Source of the DNA: Cephalothrix spiralis
Lineage: Eukaryota > Nemertea > Palaeonemertea > Archinemertea > Cephalotrichidae
Length of the DNA stretch: 10,791 bases
Assembly (NCBI GenBank): GCA_032353305.1
Contig: JAUCNG010392812.1
Location: 1-10,791, forward strand
Direction of reading: 5' to 3'
Part shown: piece by piece, positions 1 through 8,011 of the stretch
How positions within the stretch are numbered: the first letter of the stretch is position 1
Layout of the letters: each line of letters opens with the position of its first letter
The notes under the pieces: generated by a model
Seen by the model: only the letters and a program-made list of their open reading frames with translations
What the model was told of the DNA's origin: nothing
Databases searched by the model: none
Position numbers and translations under genes: made by a program

Positions 1-329
1 TAAGAAATAGTTCAAACCCTAGCGGCGTTCCTGAAGATTAATAAATTGCACTTCTTCCTATAGTATGTTTTCTAATGGAGTGAGTTAATTTACCCTCAAG
101 GCTCAAACTAAGGGAATGAGTCCACTAGAGACTATTTGGCGAGCATTTTTTCGTATTTAACAGGTAAAGGGTGCTGGCACTGCGAAGACCCAGTTACAGT
201 TAGGGAAGATGCAACGCACGTCTGATCATTTTGAATTGGCGTGGTCAGAGCAGTTACCATCCAAGTATTAACCTTAGTCAACGTTGCCTAAACTCAGGCA
301 AACATACCAGACAGATCTACTGAGCCAAG

Positions 330-402
330 TCATAGATATCCAGCTCAGAGCCTTAGATTTTGAAGCTTTGCCCCTTTATTATAATGTGCTGGATATCTAT
401 GA
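330..402. repeat. Perfect 15-bp inverted repeat with 43-nt spacer
   Basis: The arm at 330-344 (TCATAGATATCCAGC) is the exact reverse complement of 388-402 (GCTGGATATCTATGA). A perfect 15-bp match this close together is unlikely by chance. It could be the ends of a very small decayed element, or a stem-loop in a transcript. No target-site duplication is obvious next to the arms. Confidence 0.6.
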
Positions 403-726
403 TAATATTTTGTGCAAAAATTTAATTAAGTGAAATTTGAATTCTAAAATAGAGTTCTGGGACTAAAATTTGAACACAGAAATACCACACTTCCAGTACT
501 GGTCAGTACTAAAATTTGAATCTTATTAAATGTACCATACCAGGAATTGTATTGTATATATATGCCATAATTATTCTTTTTCGTCAGTCAGCAAGGCTCT
601 GCTCTATAGGTAGCCAAGGCTCATCCCATTTCTAGGGCCTGATCGAATCTATCTCTCGATCATTCTCTCATCCCCTATCAGATTCTGTAGTCAATCGTAG
701 TGTAGACCAATTGAGCCAGAAGTGAA

Positions 727-739
727 TGACGTCACGTGA
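727..739. promoter_or_regulatory. Composite CRE / E-box site
   Basis: TGACGTCA (727-734), the full palindromic cAMP-response element bound by CREB/ATF-type bZIP factors, overlaps CACGTG (733-738), the E-box bound by bHLH-ZIP factors. The wider core TCACGTGA (732-739) is the MITF/TFE type. No gene starts nearby, so this may be a promoter of a gene outside the window, an enhancer, or part of a dispersed repeat. Its core recurs in inverted orientation at 8445-8456. Confidence 0.35.
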
Positions 740-766
740 CAGAGAAATCCCGATAAAAACAAAAGA

Positions 767-782
767 ACGTTTTCGAAAACGT
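767..782. repeat. 16-bp perfect palindrome
   Basis: ACGTTTTCGAAAACGT reads the same on both strands. It lies about 30 bp from the CRE/E-box composite and could be a dimeric protein-binding site or a chance palindrome. Nothing else in the sequence supports either reading. Confidence 0.4.
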
Positions 783-1040
783 ACATCCTATCAAAATGAT
801 TTTGGAAATGTTATGAACATAATCTGCATTCGTATTTAAATATTATATTTAACCAGCAATAGTCTATTTTAATAGTCATTAAAAAGTAACTAAAATCGAT
901 TCTTTTCACCGTTTTTTAAAATATTGATTATTGAAGCGTGATTCAATGGTCGATTTTTATTTTTGAGATATTAATCAAAAGATCCTAAATTATACATCGT
1001 ACACGTTCATGCATGTTATTTTTGTAAAATAAAAAATAAA

Positions 1041-1112
1041 AAGACTCGCGAGGATCGAACTCTCGACCTTCGGATTATGAGACTGACACGCTGCCTACTG
1101 CGCTACGGAGGC
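1041..1112 (-). pseudogene. tRNA-Met(CAT)-like sequence, degenerate (tRNA pseudogene or SINE head)
   Basis: Read on the minus strand from 1112, the sequence starts GCCTCCGTAGCGCAGTAGGC, very close to animal elongator tRNA-Met. It has an A-box (1105-1094), a paired D-stem, a CAT anticodon (1079-1077) in a CTCATAA loop and a T-loop/B-box GTTCGATCC (1060-1052). The 3' half is damaged: the 3' acceptor strand (1047-1041) pairs with the 5' strand at few positions, the T-stem has an A/G mismatch and the anticodon stem an A/C mismatch. A run of five T on the minus strand follows at once (1042-1038), which could stop RNA polymerase III. The intact promoter boxes with a broken acceptor stem fit a pseudogene or a tRNA-derived SINE head better than a working tRNA gene. 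No SINE body is recognised downstream. Confidence 0.75.
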
Positions 1113-2918
1113 AACTGATTCCAGGGGCGATTTTATAGATCTTGAACATAAAACATAATTGACCATCCTACTGACTTAGATTTTGGGTATAACTTGTGAA
1201 TTAATTTGACACAAAATAACAAAAGGTGAAATTTATGAGTAAATTTAATCAATATTTTAACCAAAATTAGGTAAATTTATGCTTTAGGAGCAATCTTAAA
1301 TTGTTGTAACTTCTCCCTTTCCAAATAAACTTTATATCAATATCATAAAGTTTATATATTTTTGACAGTGTAGTACCTTTTGAAGTAAAGGGTTACATGC
1401 AAATCTATCTGAAGGAGAAGACTTTTTTAGTGTGACAATGTTTTCAATTTTAAAAATCCTCAGAGACTAGGGTAATGATAATTTGTAACTATTATTGTAT
1501 TATAAATTAGTTTACTTGAATAAATTTATAGCACATAACTCACAATCTGCCTGAAATTTCTTTAAGTTAATTAAGGGTAATCTTTAACATATACACTGTA
1601 TAATAAACTTTTTAAAAGAAGAAAACATCTAGATGCAATATTGCTTTCGATATCATTTGAATATTCATTGTGCAATTTTATTATGAGGTCAAAATATTCA
1701 ACTAAGTCTTTTGAACTTAGTACTAAAAGCTTACAACGTGATCTAGTTACCTTGTTTTCCTGTGCAAAACTAGAAAAAAAACATGGAATAGACCAATTTT
1801 GCCATTTTCTTATTTTTATTACGAATAAATAAGACCCTTTTTAAATTATTGACCTACGGAAGTACAGATCCAACAACAAAATATAAAATTTAACAATTAA
1901 AGAATGAAATAACATGAACACTGTACACTTGCTATAAACAAAACTTGAAGAAGTCCTTGGAGATTGTAACATACTGTTAAAGTGTTTGCTAGTCCACTGA
2001 ATTAATTTTTTTTTTAATTTTTGAGAAAATTTAAATTTGGCCAGTTTATTGACAAAATAGATTACATGAGTCGAATGCCATGATTAAAAAATCACAAGTT
2101 ACAGAATGCTGAGCTTTCAGGGACTAGAACCCACAATAAGCCTTATTGCAACTATAATTGTATAAGCAAACGAATGTGAGTGGAGAGATCAAAATGAGAC
2201 GCTTTTAGCTTTTCTAAATTTCAAGATGTACCTTGTACCTTTAGGCGTAAAATAAAATTCAACTAATCAAAATTGTCAATCTTACAATTTAGGGTGATCA
2301 GTTGGGTTATTGCTTTTTGATATCAAGGCAGATTTGTCTAAATAGTTTAGAATTCAGGCAAAGCATTTCATTATATTATCTTCAGTCTTAATACTACAAG
2401 TAACAAGGGGTCATAGAAGAGAGTACAACAAAATTAAATACAAAAAATACGAGAAATTTGCTAATATTTTTCATAGACCTTCCAATGTCTGATTTTAAAT
2501 ATCTTTAACTCTCTTTTTCTTGTAATCAAAAATACCTGATTGATCTCTATTCTCTCTTTCAATGTCAAATGTCAAATTTTGTTAGGCTATTTTCCGGCAT
2601 CCGTCATATGTCTCTGACCCTCAGCTCCAAGATTTTCCAAAAAACAACAATATAACCGATTTCAATAGGTGTGTCCATCGAACGGCTTTATTGTTTGGTT
2701 CCGACAAAATCGCGATGTGTTGAACCATATATCGTTAGCCTTGTCACTAAGTCTCCGTGCAGTCCAGTACGACTATGCCCCACTGCCAACAACCTGCAAC
2801 ATCAGTACATGTTGCTATAGACGCATATACATAATGTAGATAACTGAAGACCAAAAGCCGAATTATCGATGGTTCCCGATATGGCTCCCTTCAAATTTTC
2901 ACTCTGCCATCTAACTAG

Positions 2919-2960
2919 GTTCTTTAGAGATCGCGACGCGACGTAGGTCGCTAAAGAGCC
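2919..2960. repeat. Imperfect 15-bp inverted repeat in a CpG-containing patch
   Basis: The arm 2919-2933 (GGTTCTTTAGAGATC) matches the reverse complement of 2946-2960 (GGCTCTTTAGCGACC) at 12 of 15 positions. The short spacer is rich in CpG (CGCGACGCGACGT). Such CpG density is out of keeping with the AT-rich surroundings and suggests part of an inserted repeat or a regulatory patch. Confidence 0.4.
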
Positions 2961-3500
2961 GAGGGGTCGTTTATCAAACTGAATTAAGAGCGGCCTTAGA
3001 GTTAATCATGGAAGATGATTAAAATGAATCGGGAAGTCGGGTGTATTTTTAGGTAAATATTGTTTTTCAGATCGAAATTCGAAATAAAGAAAACCTTGGA
3101 CATTGATAGTGTATAAGAAAAAAAATAAGCAGTTTTTCCAAAAATTTAATAAATGAATTTAATGTACTAGCAAACAACTATTGTAGATGTCAATCGTAAC
3201 GGGCGTTAGTTAATAGAGAAATTGTCGCTCTTTTTATTGATACTTACACTATTCTTTAGTTGAATACCTTGACATTACAATCGTTCTATAAGTAATATAC
3301 GATTTCATGCATGAATTCTCAACTATCAGTGATTGAAAAGAAATAGTCAGTTTTTTAATAGAAAAGGTATTATGTTATATCTTGTTCGGATATAGAAAAA
3401 TGTAAACGTAACCGTAATGAAAAAGTTGAAATGGATTGCGAAATGTTTTTCCTGGATATTTAAATGGATTGTATCAATTCTTTCATAACATGTTCGTATT

Positions 3501-3533
3501 CTGATTCTTGATAATTTTTACTTCTTCATATAG
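3501..3533 (+). promoter_or_regulatory. Predicted 3' splice site (acceptor) of a 5'-UTR intron
   Basis: A branch-point-like CTGAT (3501-3505) is followed by a T-rich tract ending ACTTCTTCATATAG, and the AG at 3532-3533 is the first AG after the branch motif. The exon would start at 3534, leaving 45 nt of 5' UTR before the start codon. This is the usual layout of an animal 3' splice site and suggests an untranslated first exon upstream. The donor is not settled. Confidence 0.5.
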
Positions 3534-3578
3534 ATCGTCAAAAAGTAAAAGATTTCTTCAACACCAACCTTATCAAAA

Positions 3579-6500
3579 ATGAATGTTAAATTTCGTAATC
3601 AAGCAGAAAAAGAACTCTTTCTAGCAGTTTTAAACAAATCACAAAGTACTGTTAAAAGGCTATTGAAATCTACGCCAGGCAACGTTAATGTCAAATTAGA
3701 AAATGGGTTTACTCCTTTACACATAGCATGCCAAAATTCTGCCGGTCAAATTGTGAACACTCTAATCAGGGCCGGGGCAAATATTGATGAAAAAGATAAT
3801 AAAGGATATACCCCGCTTAATTTGGTGTCGTTTCATGGGAACTGTAAAATTGCAGAACAATTGATAATTGAAGGCGCTGATGTTAGTGTGGGGCATAGTT
3901 ATGGACTTACCCCGATACATACAGCTTCAGAAAAGGGTCACAGAGATTGTGTTAAGTTATTACTAAGTAACGGTGTTAATGTAGACCAACAAAGTAATGG
4001 CACAGCATTAACTGCATTGATGGCTGCATCATCTAATGGTCATTTAGATGTTGCCAAAGAGCTGATCATCAACGCTAAAGCCAATGTGAATAAAGTGAGT
4101 GATACAGGTTTATCTGCGTTACATTTTGCGTCACAAAGGGGTCATTTACATGTTGCAAATGAGCTCATCAACGCTAAAGCTAATGTGAATATAGTGGATG
4201 ATACAGGTCTATCTGCGTTACATTTAGCGTCAGAATATGGTCATTTAGATGTTGCAAATGAGCTCATCAACGCTAATGCTAATGTGAATATAGTGGATGA
4301 TACAGGTCTATCTGCGTTACATTTAGCGACACAAAATGGTCATTTACATGTTGCGAAAGAACTCATCAATGCTAAAGCCGATGTGAATATAGGAGATTGT
4401 ATAGGACGTACTGCGTTACATAAAGCGTCACAAAACGGTCACAATGATTTGGTTAAGATATTGATAATTATTGGTGTTGATGTAGATCAACGAACTAATA
4501 AAAATTCCACTTCATTGGTGCTTGCGACACTTAATGCTCATCCAGAGGTTGCAAAAGAGCTCATTAGCTCTGGAGCCAATGTTAATATAGTGCAATATAA
4601 TGGAAACACTGCGTTAATTGCAGCGTCCCAGAACGGTCACAATGATTTGGTTCAGTTATTAATAAGTAAGGGTGCTAATGTAGACCAACAAACAAATGAA
4701 AAAGTAACTGCATTGATGATGGCATCACAAAATGGACATTTAGATATTGCTAAAGAGCTCACCAACGCTAAAGCTAGTGTGAACATAGTTGATGTTAACG
4801 GTGCATCTGCGTTACATTTAGCGTCACAAAAGGGACATTATTATTTGGTCGAGTTATTACTTAGTAACGGTGCTAATGTAGACCTACAGACTATTAAAGA
4901 AAAAGACACTGCATTGATGGGTGCATCAGTATTTGGATATTTAGATGTTGCCAAAGTCCTTATCAGTGGTAAAGCCAATGTTAATATAGTGGCATTTGAT
5001 GAATCCACTGCCTTACATTTAGCTTCGGAAAACGGACACATGGAATTGATAACGTTTTTGCTAAGTAAGGGTGCTAATGTAGACCAAAAGACTGCAAAAA
5101 AAGTAACTGCATTGATGATGGCATCACAATCTGGACATTTAGATGTTGTCAAAGATTTGATTGATGCTGGTGCAAATGTGAACAATCAAAATAAATGGTC
5201 TTGTTCTGCTTTGAGTATAGCAGCCAGACATGGACATTTAAAAGTTGTGAAAGAACTTCTGAAAGCCAATGCCAATATTGATCATGAAGAAAGTGAAAAC
5301 AATCCTATTACTGTGGCTTCAGCAAATAAAGATAACCACCACATTATTGACTTTTTTCTGGAAAATTATTATCATGAATTCTCTTTGAGGGTAGTTCGTC
5401 CTGCCCTGATGTTTGCATCCATAAATGGTCATTATCGATCTGTTTTAAAGTTTCTTGAATACTATCCCGCATTAATTTTAAACGCTTTGAAGTTTTGTAT
5501 GTTAGGTGCCCAATGCAAAATGTTAGAAAAGTTGTTCTCGGCTTTAGCACGAAATGAATACAAAATCGAATTAGGCGAAATAGAAACTAAGATTGGCTAC
5601 GACAGTACCAATCTTACTGCAGAGAATTACATCAAAAGACTGAAATTCTGCAAAACATTACTTCTTAAGTTTAAAGATAAAATTAGTGGTGAAACATATA
5701 ATATATTGTGTAGTGAAATCGATATCATGATATCGAAATCAGAATTAGCCTTACCACATTTTGAAAGGCTTACTATAACAAAAATTGACAAGGAAAAAGA
5801 AGGGGAACTTGAATATTTCGTTAAAAATCCTTTTATAAGATTTATGTACAGATTTCAAATAGATATTATGGGAACTGATGATTTAGAAAATTGGGTCATA
5901 GATATAAACCCCGATAAAGACAAAGTTATTGGAAAAGGTTCTTTTGGAAATGTATATAAGTACACAGTTGATTGCAGAGATATAGCAGTCAAAGTATGTC
6001 AACTTGATAACAAAAAGATCCAGTTAACAAAATCGTACAATGATGAGGCGATCAAAATGAGGCAATGTGTCCACCCTAATATCGTGCAATTCCATGGCCT
6101 TGTACTAAAGAGCATTGCGGGCAAAAACTGCTTGCTTATATTAATGGAGTTGTGTAAAGAGGATCTTTACAACCATTTTATTAAAGAAGATGTCAACCAC
6201 GAAAGAAATCCTGGGAAATTTAGAGATTTAAACCCATTGTTCAGATCAAGTCTTTATCATTTTCTGACAATTAACTTACAGTTATTTAACGGCTTGGTAT
6301 ATCTACACAATCAATCTTTGATTCATAAGGATTTAAAACTGAAGAACATCATGCTGTCATTTAATGACACCGTGAAAATAACTGATTTTGGATTAGCTGA
6401 TGTTATAGAAGGTGATGAGGAAGTAACCAGCCGTTTCAAAGGAACACCTTTGTATTGTGCACCAGAAGTCAAACGTGGATTGAGAGAGTATGTCTACTCA

Positions 6501-6884
6501 ACCAAGAGTGATGTTTACAATACGGGAATAATGATGTTAGAGATGTACTTTGGAATGATATACAAAAATCAAGATGTGGCAAAATACTTCATAGACCACA
6601 ATGCACCTGAAAAGTTAACTGAAATGGTTACTCGTGTTTGTGCAGATGACGCTTTCGAGCGACCAACTGCTGACGAGTGTTTTTCATTGATAAACTCTAT
6701 GTTAGCAGAACTCCAAAACGAGGACATTAGTCTACCAAACATAGCACCTCTGCTCTCAGAAGTGGGAACTGAATTGAATTCGTTTTGTGAATCTTCAACT
6801 AGCTATGCTACTTTATCGAAATTTTCGAAAGGCTGTGTTTCTTACAAAAGTTCTGAATATTTGAATGATGATGAATTAGTATAG
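3579..6884 (+). CDS. Ankyrin-repeat protein kinase (N-terminal ANK array, C-terminal kinase)
   Basis: The protein has 1101 residues. About 18 ankyrin repeats of 33 residues fill roughly 41-637 (TALHLAS, NGHLDVAKELI motifs), with a capping half-repeat before them. A helical, charged linker (about 638-775) leads to a kinase domain (about 778-1045). Visible kinase parts are the glycine loop GKGSFG (785-790), ATP-anchoring Lys805, alpha-C Glu823, HKD 916-918 with catalytic Asp918, Asn923, DFG 936-938, GTPLYCAPE (955-963), Asp978 and Arg1028. The DLKLKN loop and GTPLYCAPE favour Ser/Thr specificity; HPNIVQFHG is TKL-like. HRD Arg is replaced by Lys. A Ser/Thr/Tyr-rich tail ends in DDELV. There is no signal peptide or membrane segment, so it is probably cytosolic. 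The start is supported by an in-frame TAA at 3546-3548 and A at -3. The order matches TNNI3K-like kinases; substrate and pathway are unknown. The coding part has no intron. Confidence 0.93.
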   Translation: MNVKFRNQAEKELFLAVLNKSQSTVKRLLKSTPGNVNVKLENGFTPLHIACQNSAGQIVNTLIRAGANIDEKDNKGYTPLNLVSFHGNCKIAEQLIIEGADVSVGHSYGLTPIHTASEKGHRDCVKLLLSNGVNVDQQSNGTALTALMAASSNGHLDVAKELIINAKANVNKVSDTGLSALHFASQRGHLHVANELINAKANVNIVDDTGLSALHLASEYGHLDVANELINANANVNIVDDTGLSALHLATQNGHLHVAKELINAKADVNIGDCIGRTALHKASQNGHNDLVKILIIIGVDVDQRTNKNSTSLVLATLNAHPEVAKELISSGANVNIVQYNGNTALIAASQNGHNDLVQLLISKGANVDQQTNEKVTALMMASQNGHLDIAKELTNAKASVNIVDVNGASALHLASQKGHYYLVELLLSNGANVDLQTIKEKDTALMGASVFGYLDVAKVLISGKANVNIVAFDESTALHLASENGHMELITFLLSKGANVDQKTAKKVTALMMASQSGHLDVVKDLIDAGANVNNQNKWSCSALSIAARHGHLKVVKELLKANANIDHEESENNPITVASANKDNHHIIDFFLENYYHEFSLRVVRPALMFASINGHYRSVLKFLEYYPALILNALKFCMLGAQCKMLEKLFSALARNEYKIELGEIETKIGYDSTNLTAENYIKRLKFCKTLLLKFKDKISGETYNILCSEIDIMISKSELALPHFERLTITKIDKEKEGELEYFVKNPFIRFMYRFQIDIMGTDDLENWVIDINPDKDKVIGKGSFGNVYKYTVDCRDIAVKVCQLDNKKIQLTKSYNDEAIKMRQCVHPNIVQFHGLVLKSIAGKNCLLILMELCKEDLYNHFIKEDVNHERNPGKFRDLNPLFRSSLYHFLTINLQLFNGLVYLHNQSLIHKDLKLKNIMLSFNDTVKITDFGLADVIEGDEEVTSRFKGTPLYCAPEVKRGLREYVYSTKSDVYNTGIMMLEMYFGMIYKNQDVAKYFIDHNAPEKLTEMVTRVCADDAFERPTADECFSLINSMLAELQNEDISLPNIAPLLSEVGTELNSFCESSTSYATLSKFSKGCVSYKSSEYLNDDELV
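3699..5489 (+). repeat. Ankyrin repeat array, 99-bp coding tandem repeat
   Basis: Units start near residues 41, 74, 107, 140, 175, 208, 241, 274, 307, 340, 373, 406, 440, 473, 506, 539, 572 and 605. Most are exactly 33 residues; the fourth has two extra residues and the twelfth one. The last two are degenerate, as is common at the end of an ankyrin stack. From the eighth to the fifteenth unit two types alternate: one ends in VNIV, the other in VDQQT or close variants, giving a dimeric period of about 198 bp. The fold is expected to be a long curved solenoid that binds protein partners. Confidence 0.9.
4101..4397 (+). repeat. Three consecutive near-identical 99-bp units
   Basis: Units at 4101-4199, 4200-4298 and 4299-4397 each begin GATACAGGT and encode DTGLSALH. 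The first and second differ at about 8 of 99 positions by eye, including silent changes, so they match at DNA level and not just in the protein consensus. This points to tandem duplication by unequal exchange or slippage more recent than the rest of the array. All three belong to the VNIV-type unit, which breaks the alternating pattern seen further along. Confidence 0.85.
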
Positions 6885-7870
6885 TTAATTATTCCTCCCT
6901 CCGAATATTAAGTACTATCGCAAAATTAGTATAATGCCTTCCATGTCACGTTTTTTCACAGATTCTTTAACAATATATTTTTATTTCGATAGTCGTCAGG
7001 ATGCATTTAGTTAGAGATAAGAGATCCAAAAGGATGATGCACGGACGCACAACACTATTAAAAAACGAGAAGAGCGGAAATATATAGAAAAAGCAAAATT
7101 TTCGGCTTTTAAGCCTTCTTCAATGCTGTTTTATAATAGAATAAGACTACATGACAATCTATGATATTATATATAGGAAACACGCATGATTACTTATTTT
7201 TATAAATCAATTGGCATGTTCCATGAAACTGAACACAAAAGTAAACAACTCAAACACTTAAAATAGTACATTTTATTTTTATGTTCTAATATTCCCATAT
7301 ATAATCCTGGAACTATATATGCGTTATTTAAAATCTTTTATATATATTTAAAATACCGCTATTCATTAATTTACGATATAACTCGTGCCAGCATTGTATA
7401 GTTGACCGGTGGGACCACGCGTTTAAATACACAATAACAGAATTATAATTTAACTCATTTGATAAAATAAATTCGAAAGCTGTTAAATTATTGTATTTAA
7501 AATGACTAAATCCTAGAAATTCTTCAAGTTTAGTTTATAGCAATGTATTTTTTATATTATCTGTAGTGTTTATTTATTACACGATGTGTTTTCTTATAAG
7601 AAATGATTTTTCCTTTTACTGTTGGTGCTTGAGCACGCTAGTCATTTGTTTCAGACACACATACATATTTAGTTCGTAATACAAATCATTCTTCTGTCAA
7701 AAGCAGAGTCTTCTATACCATTACCGGTACGTTAATAGTGAGCCGGCTTTTGTCATAAGCGGCACCTATAAACGAGCTATCAAAGACAGTTCCAGTATAT
7801 AAAATTGTGGACGTTATTAAATCGTAGAAAAGCAACCTTTGAGTTTGTTTTAAATACAGATTAAAAGTCC
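6885..7870. other. 3' flank / probable 3' UTR and intergenic DNA
   Basis: No further reading frame is supported. The first ATTAAA after the stop is at 7057-7062 and the first canonical AATAAA at 7466-7471; either could end the ankyrin-kinase transcript, but such hexamers are expected by chance in DNA this AT-rich. Between 7300 and 7400 there are TA-rich runs, and at 7700-7770 small CG palindromes (TACCGGTA, AGCCGGCT). Confidence 0.45.
7466..7471 (+). terminator. Candidate poly(A) signal AATAAA
   Basis: This is the first canonical AATAAA downstream of the kinase stop codon, about 580 nt away. The variant ATTAAA at 7057-7062 is closer and could be used instead. Only sequence and position support the call. 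Confidence 0.25.
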
Positions 7871-7933
7871 AATTTCAAACTGGTAGAAAATGCATTTATT
7901 TGAAAAATATGCATTTTCTGCTTATTTGAAATC
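7871..7933. repeat. Hairpin: 25-bp arms, 13-nt loop
   Basis: The arm 7871-7895 pairs with 7909-7933 at 20 of 25 positions. The inner 11 bp (AGAAAATGCAT / ATGCATTTTCT) are perfect and the outer ATTTCAAA / TTTGAAAT also pair. It lies directly before a second hairpin at 7955-8011. Possible readings are a fragment of a palindromic mobile element or an RNA stem-loop. Confidence 0.6.
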
Positions 7934-7954
7934 TGTTTCAAATTTTGAAAAATA

Positions 7955-8011
7955 AATTATTTTGTCAATTTGTTGTGCTACAGTGTAGCACAAAAAATTG
8001 GCATAATAATT
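7955..8011. repeat. Strong hairpin: 27-bp arms, 3-nt loop
   Basis: The arm 7955-7981 pairs with 7985-8011 at 24 of 27 positions. The innermost TTGTGCTAC / GTAGCACAA (7973-7981 and 7985-7993) is perfect around a loop of AGT. Weaker complementarity continues outward for about 10 more base pairs with one bulge, giving a near-palindrome of roughly 80 bp. The tiny loop is tighter than that of a typical animal pre-microRNA, so a cruciform-forming palindrome or a MITE-type remnant is more likely than a microRNA. Confidence 0.65.

Larger units (their letters stand above)
1..1040. other. Non-coding AT-rich flank with small inverted repeats
   Basis: No reading frame with recognisable protein content is visible on either strand. 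The part before about 400 is less AT-rich than the rest and may be a decayed repeat, but I recognise no family. Local structure includes a perfect inverted repeat at 330-402, a 10-bp palindrome CCAGTACTGG at 493-502, a 13-bp direct repeat (ACTAAAATTTGAA at 462-474 and 508-520), a CRE/E-box composite at 727-739 and a 16-bp palindrome at 767-782. From about 790 to 1040 the sequence is simple AT-rich DNA. Confidence 0.5.
1113..3533. other. Long non-coding stretch upstream of the ankyrin-kinase gene
   Basis: Most of this is AT-rich DNA with stops in every frame and no recognised protein. Two items stand out. A 15-nt hairpin CAATAAGCCTTATTG lies at 2134-2148, next to a lone B-box-like motif. A GC-richer, more complex tract runs from about 2585 to 3010 and includes the inverted repeat at 2919-2960. 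Because a 3' splice site ends this stretch, at least part of it should be the first intron of the downstream gene. Candidate donors are AG|GTAAAT near 3053 and AAG|GTATTA near 3367, neither confirmed. Confidence 0.5.

Noticed and set aside
1641-1832. 63-codon open frame on the plus strand
   Set aside because: It begins at TTG, not ATG, shows no domain and has the composition expected of random AT-rich DNA.
2120-2132. B-box-like GGGTTCTAGTCCC on the minus strand, suggesting a second tRNA-like element
   Set aside because: No A-box, anticodon arm or acceptor pairing can be placed at the right distance; the motif is itself nearly palindromic.
4841-5185. 114-codon open frame on the minus strand
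   Set aside because: It lies fully inside the ankyrin array and is a periodic shadow of the coding repeats.
5344-5550. 68-codon open frame on the minus strand
   Set aside because: Antisense to the kinase gene linker, with no domain or independent signal.
6875-6884. C-terminal DDELV read as an ER-retention signal
   Set aside because: It is not KDEL/HDEL, ends in an extra Val-type terminus, and the protein has no signal peptide.
7973-7993. Pre-microRNA interpretation of the tight hairpin
   Set aside because: A 3-nt loop is too small for a usual animal pre-microRNA, so only the structural hairpin is reported.
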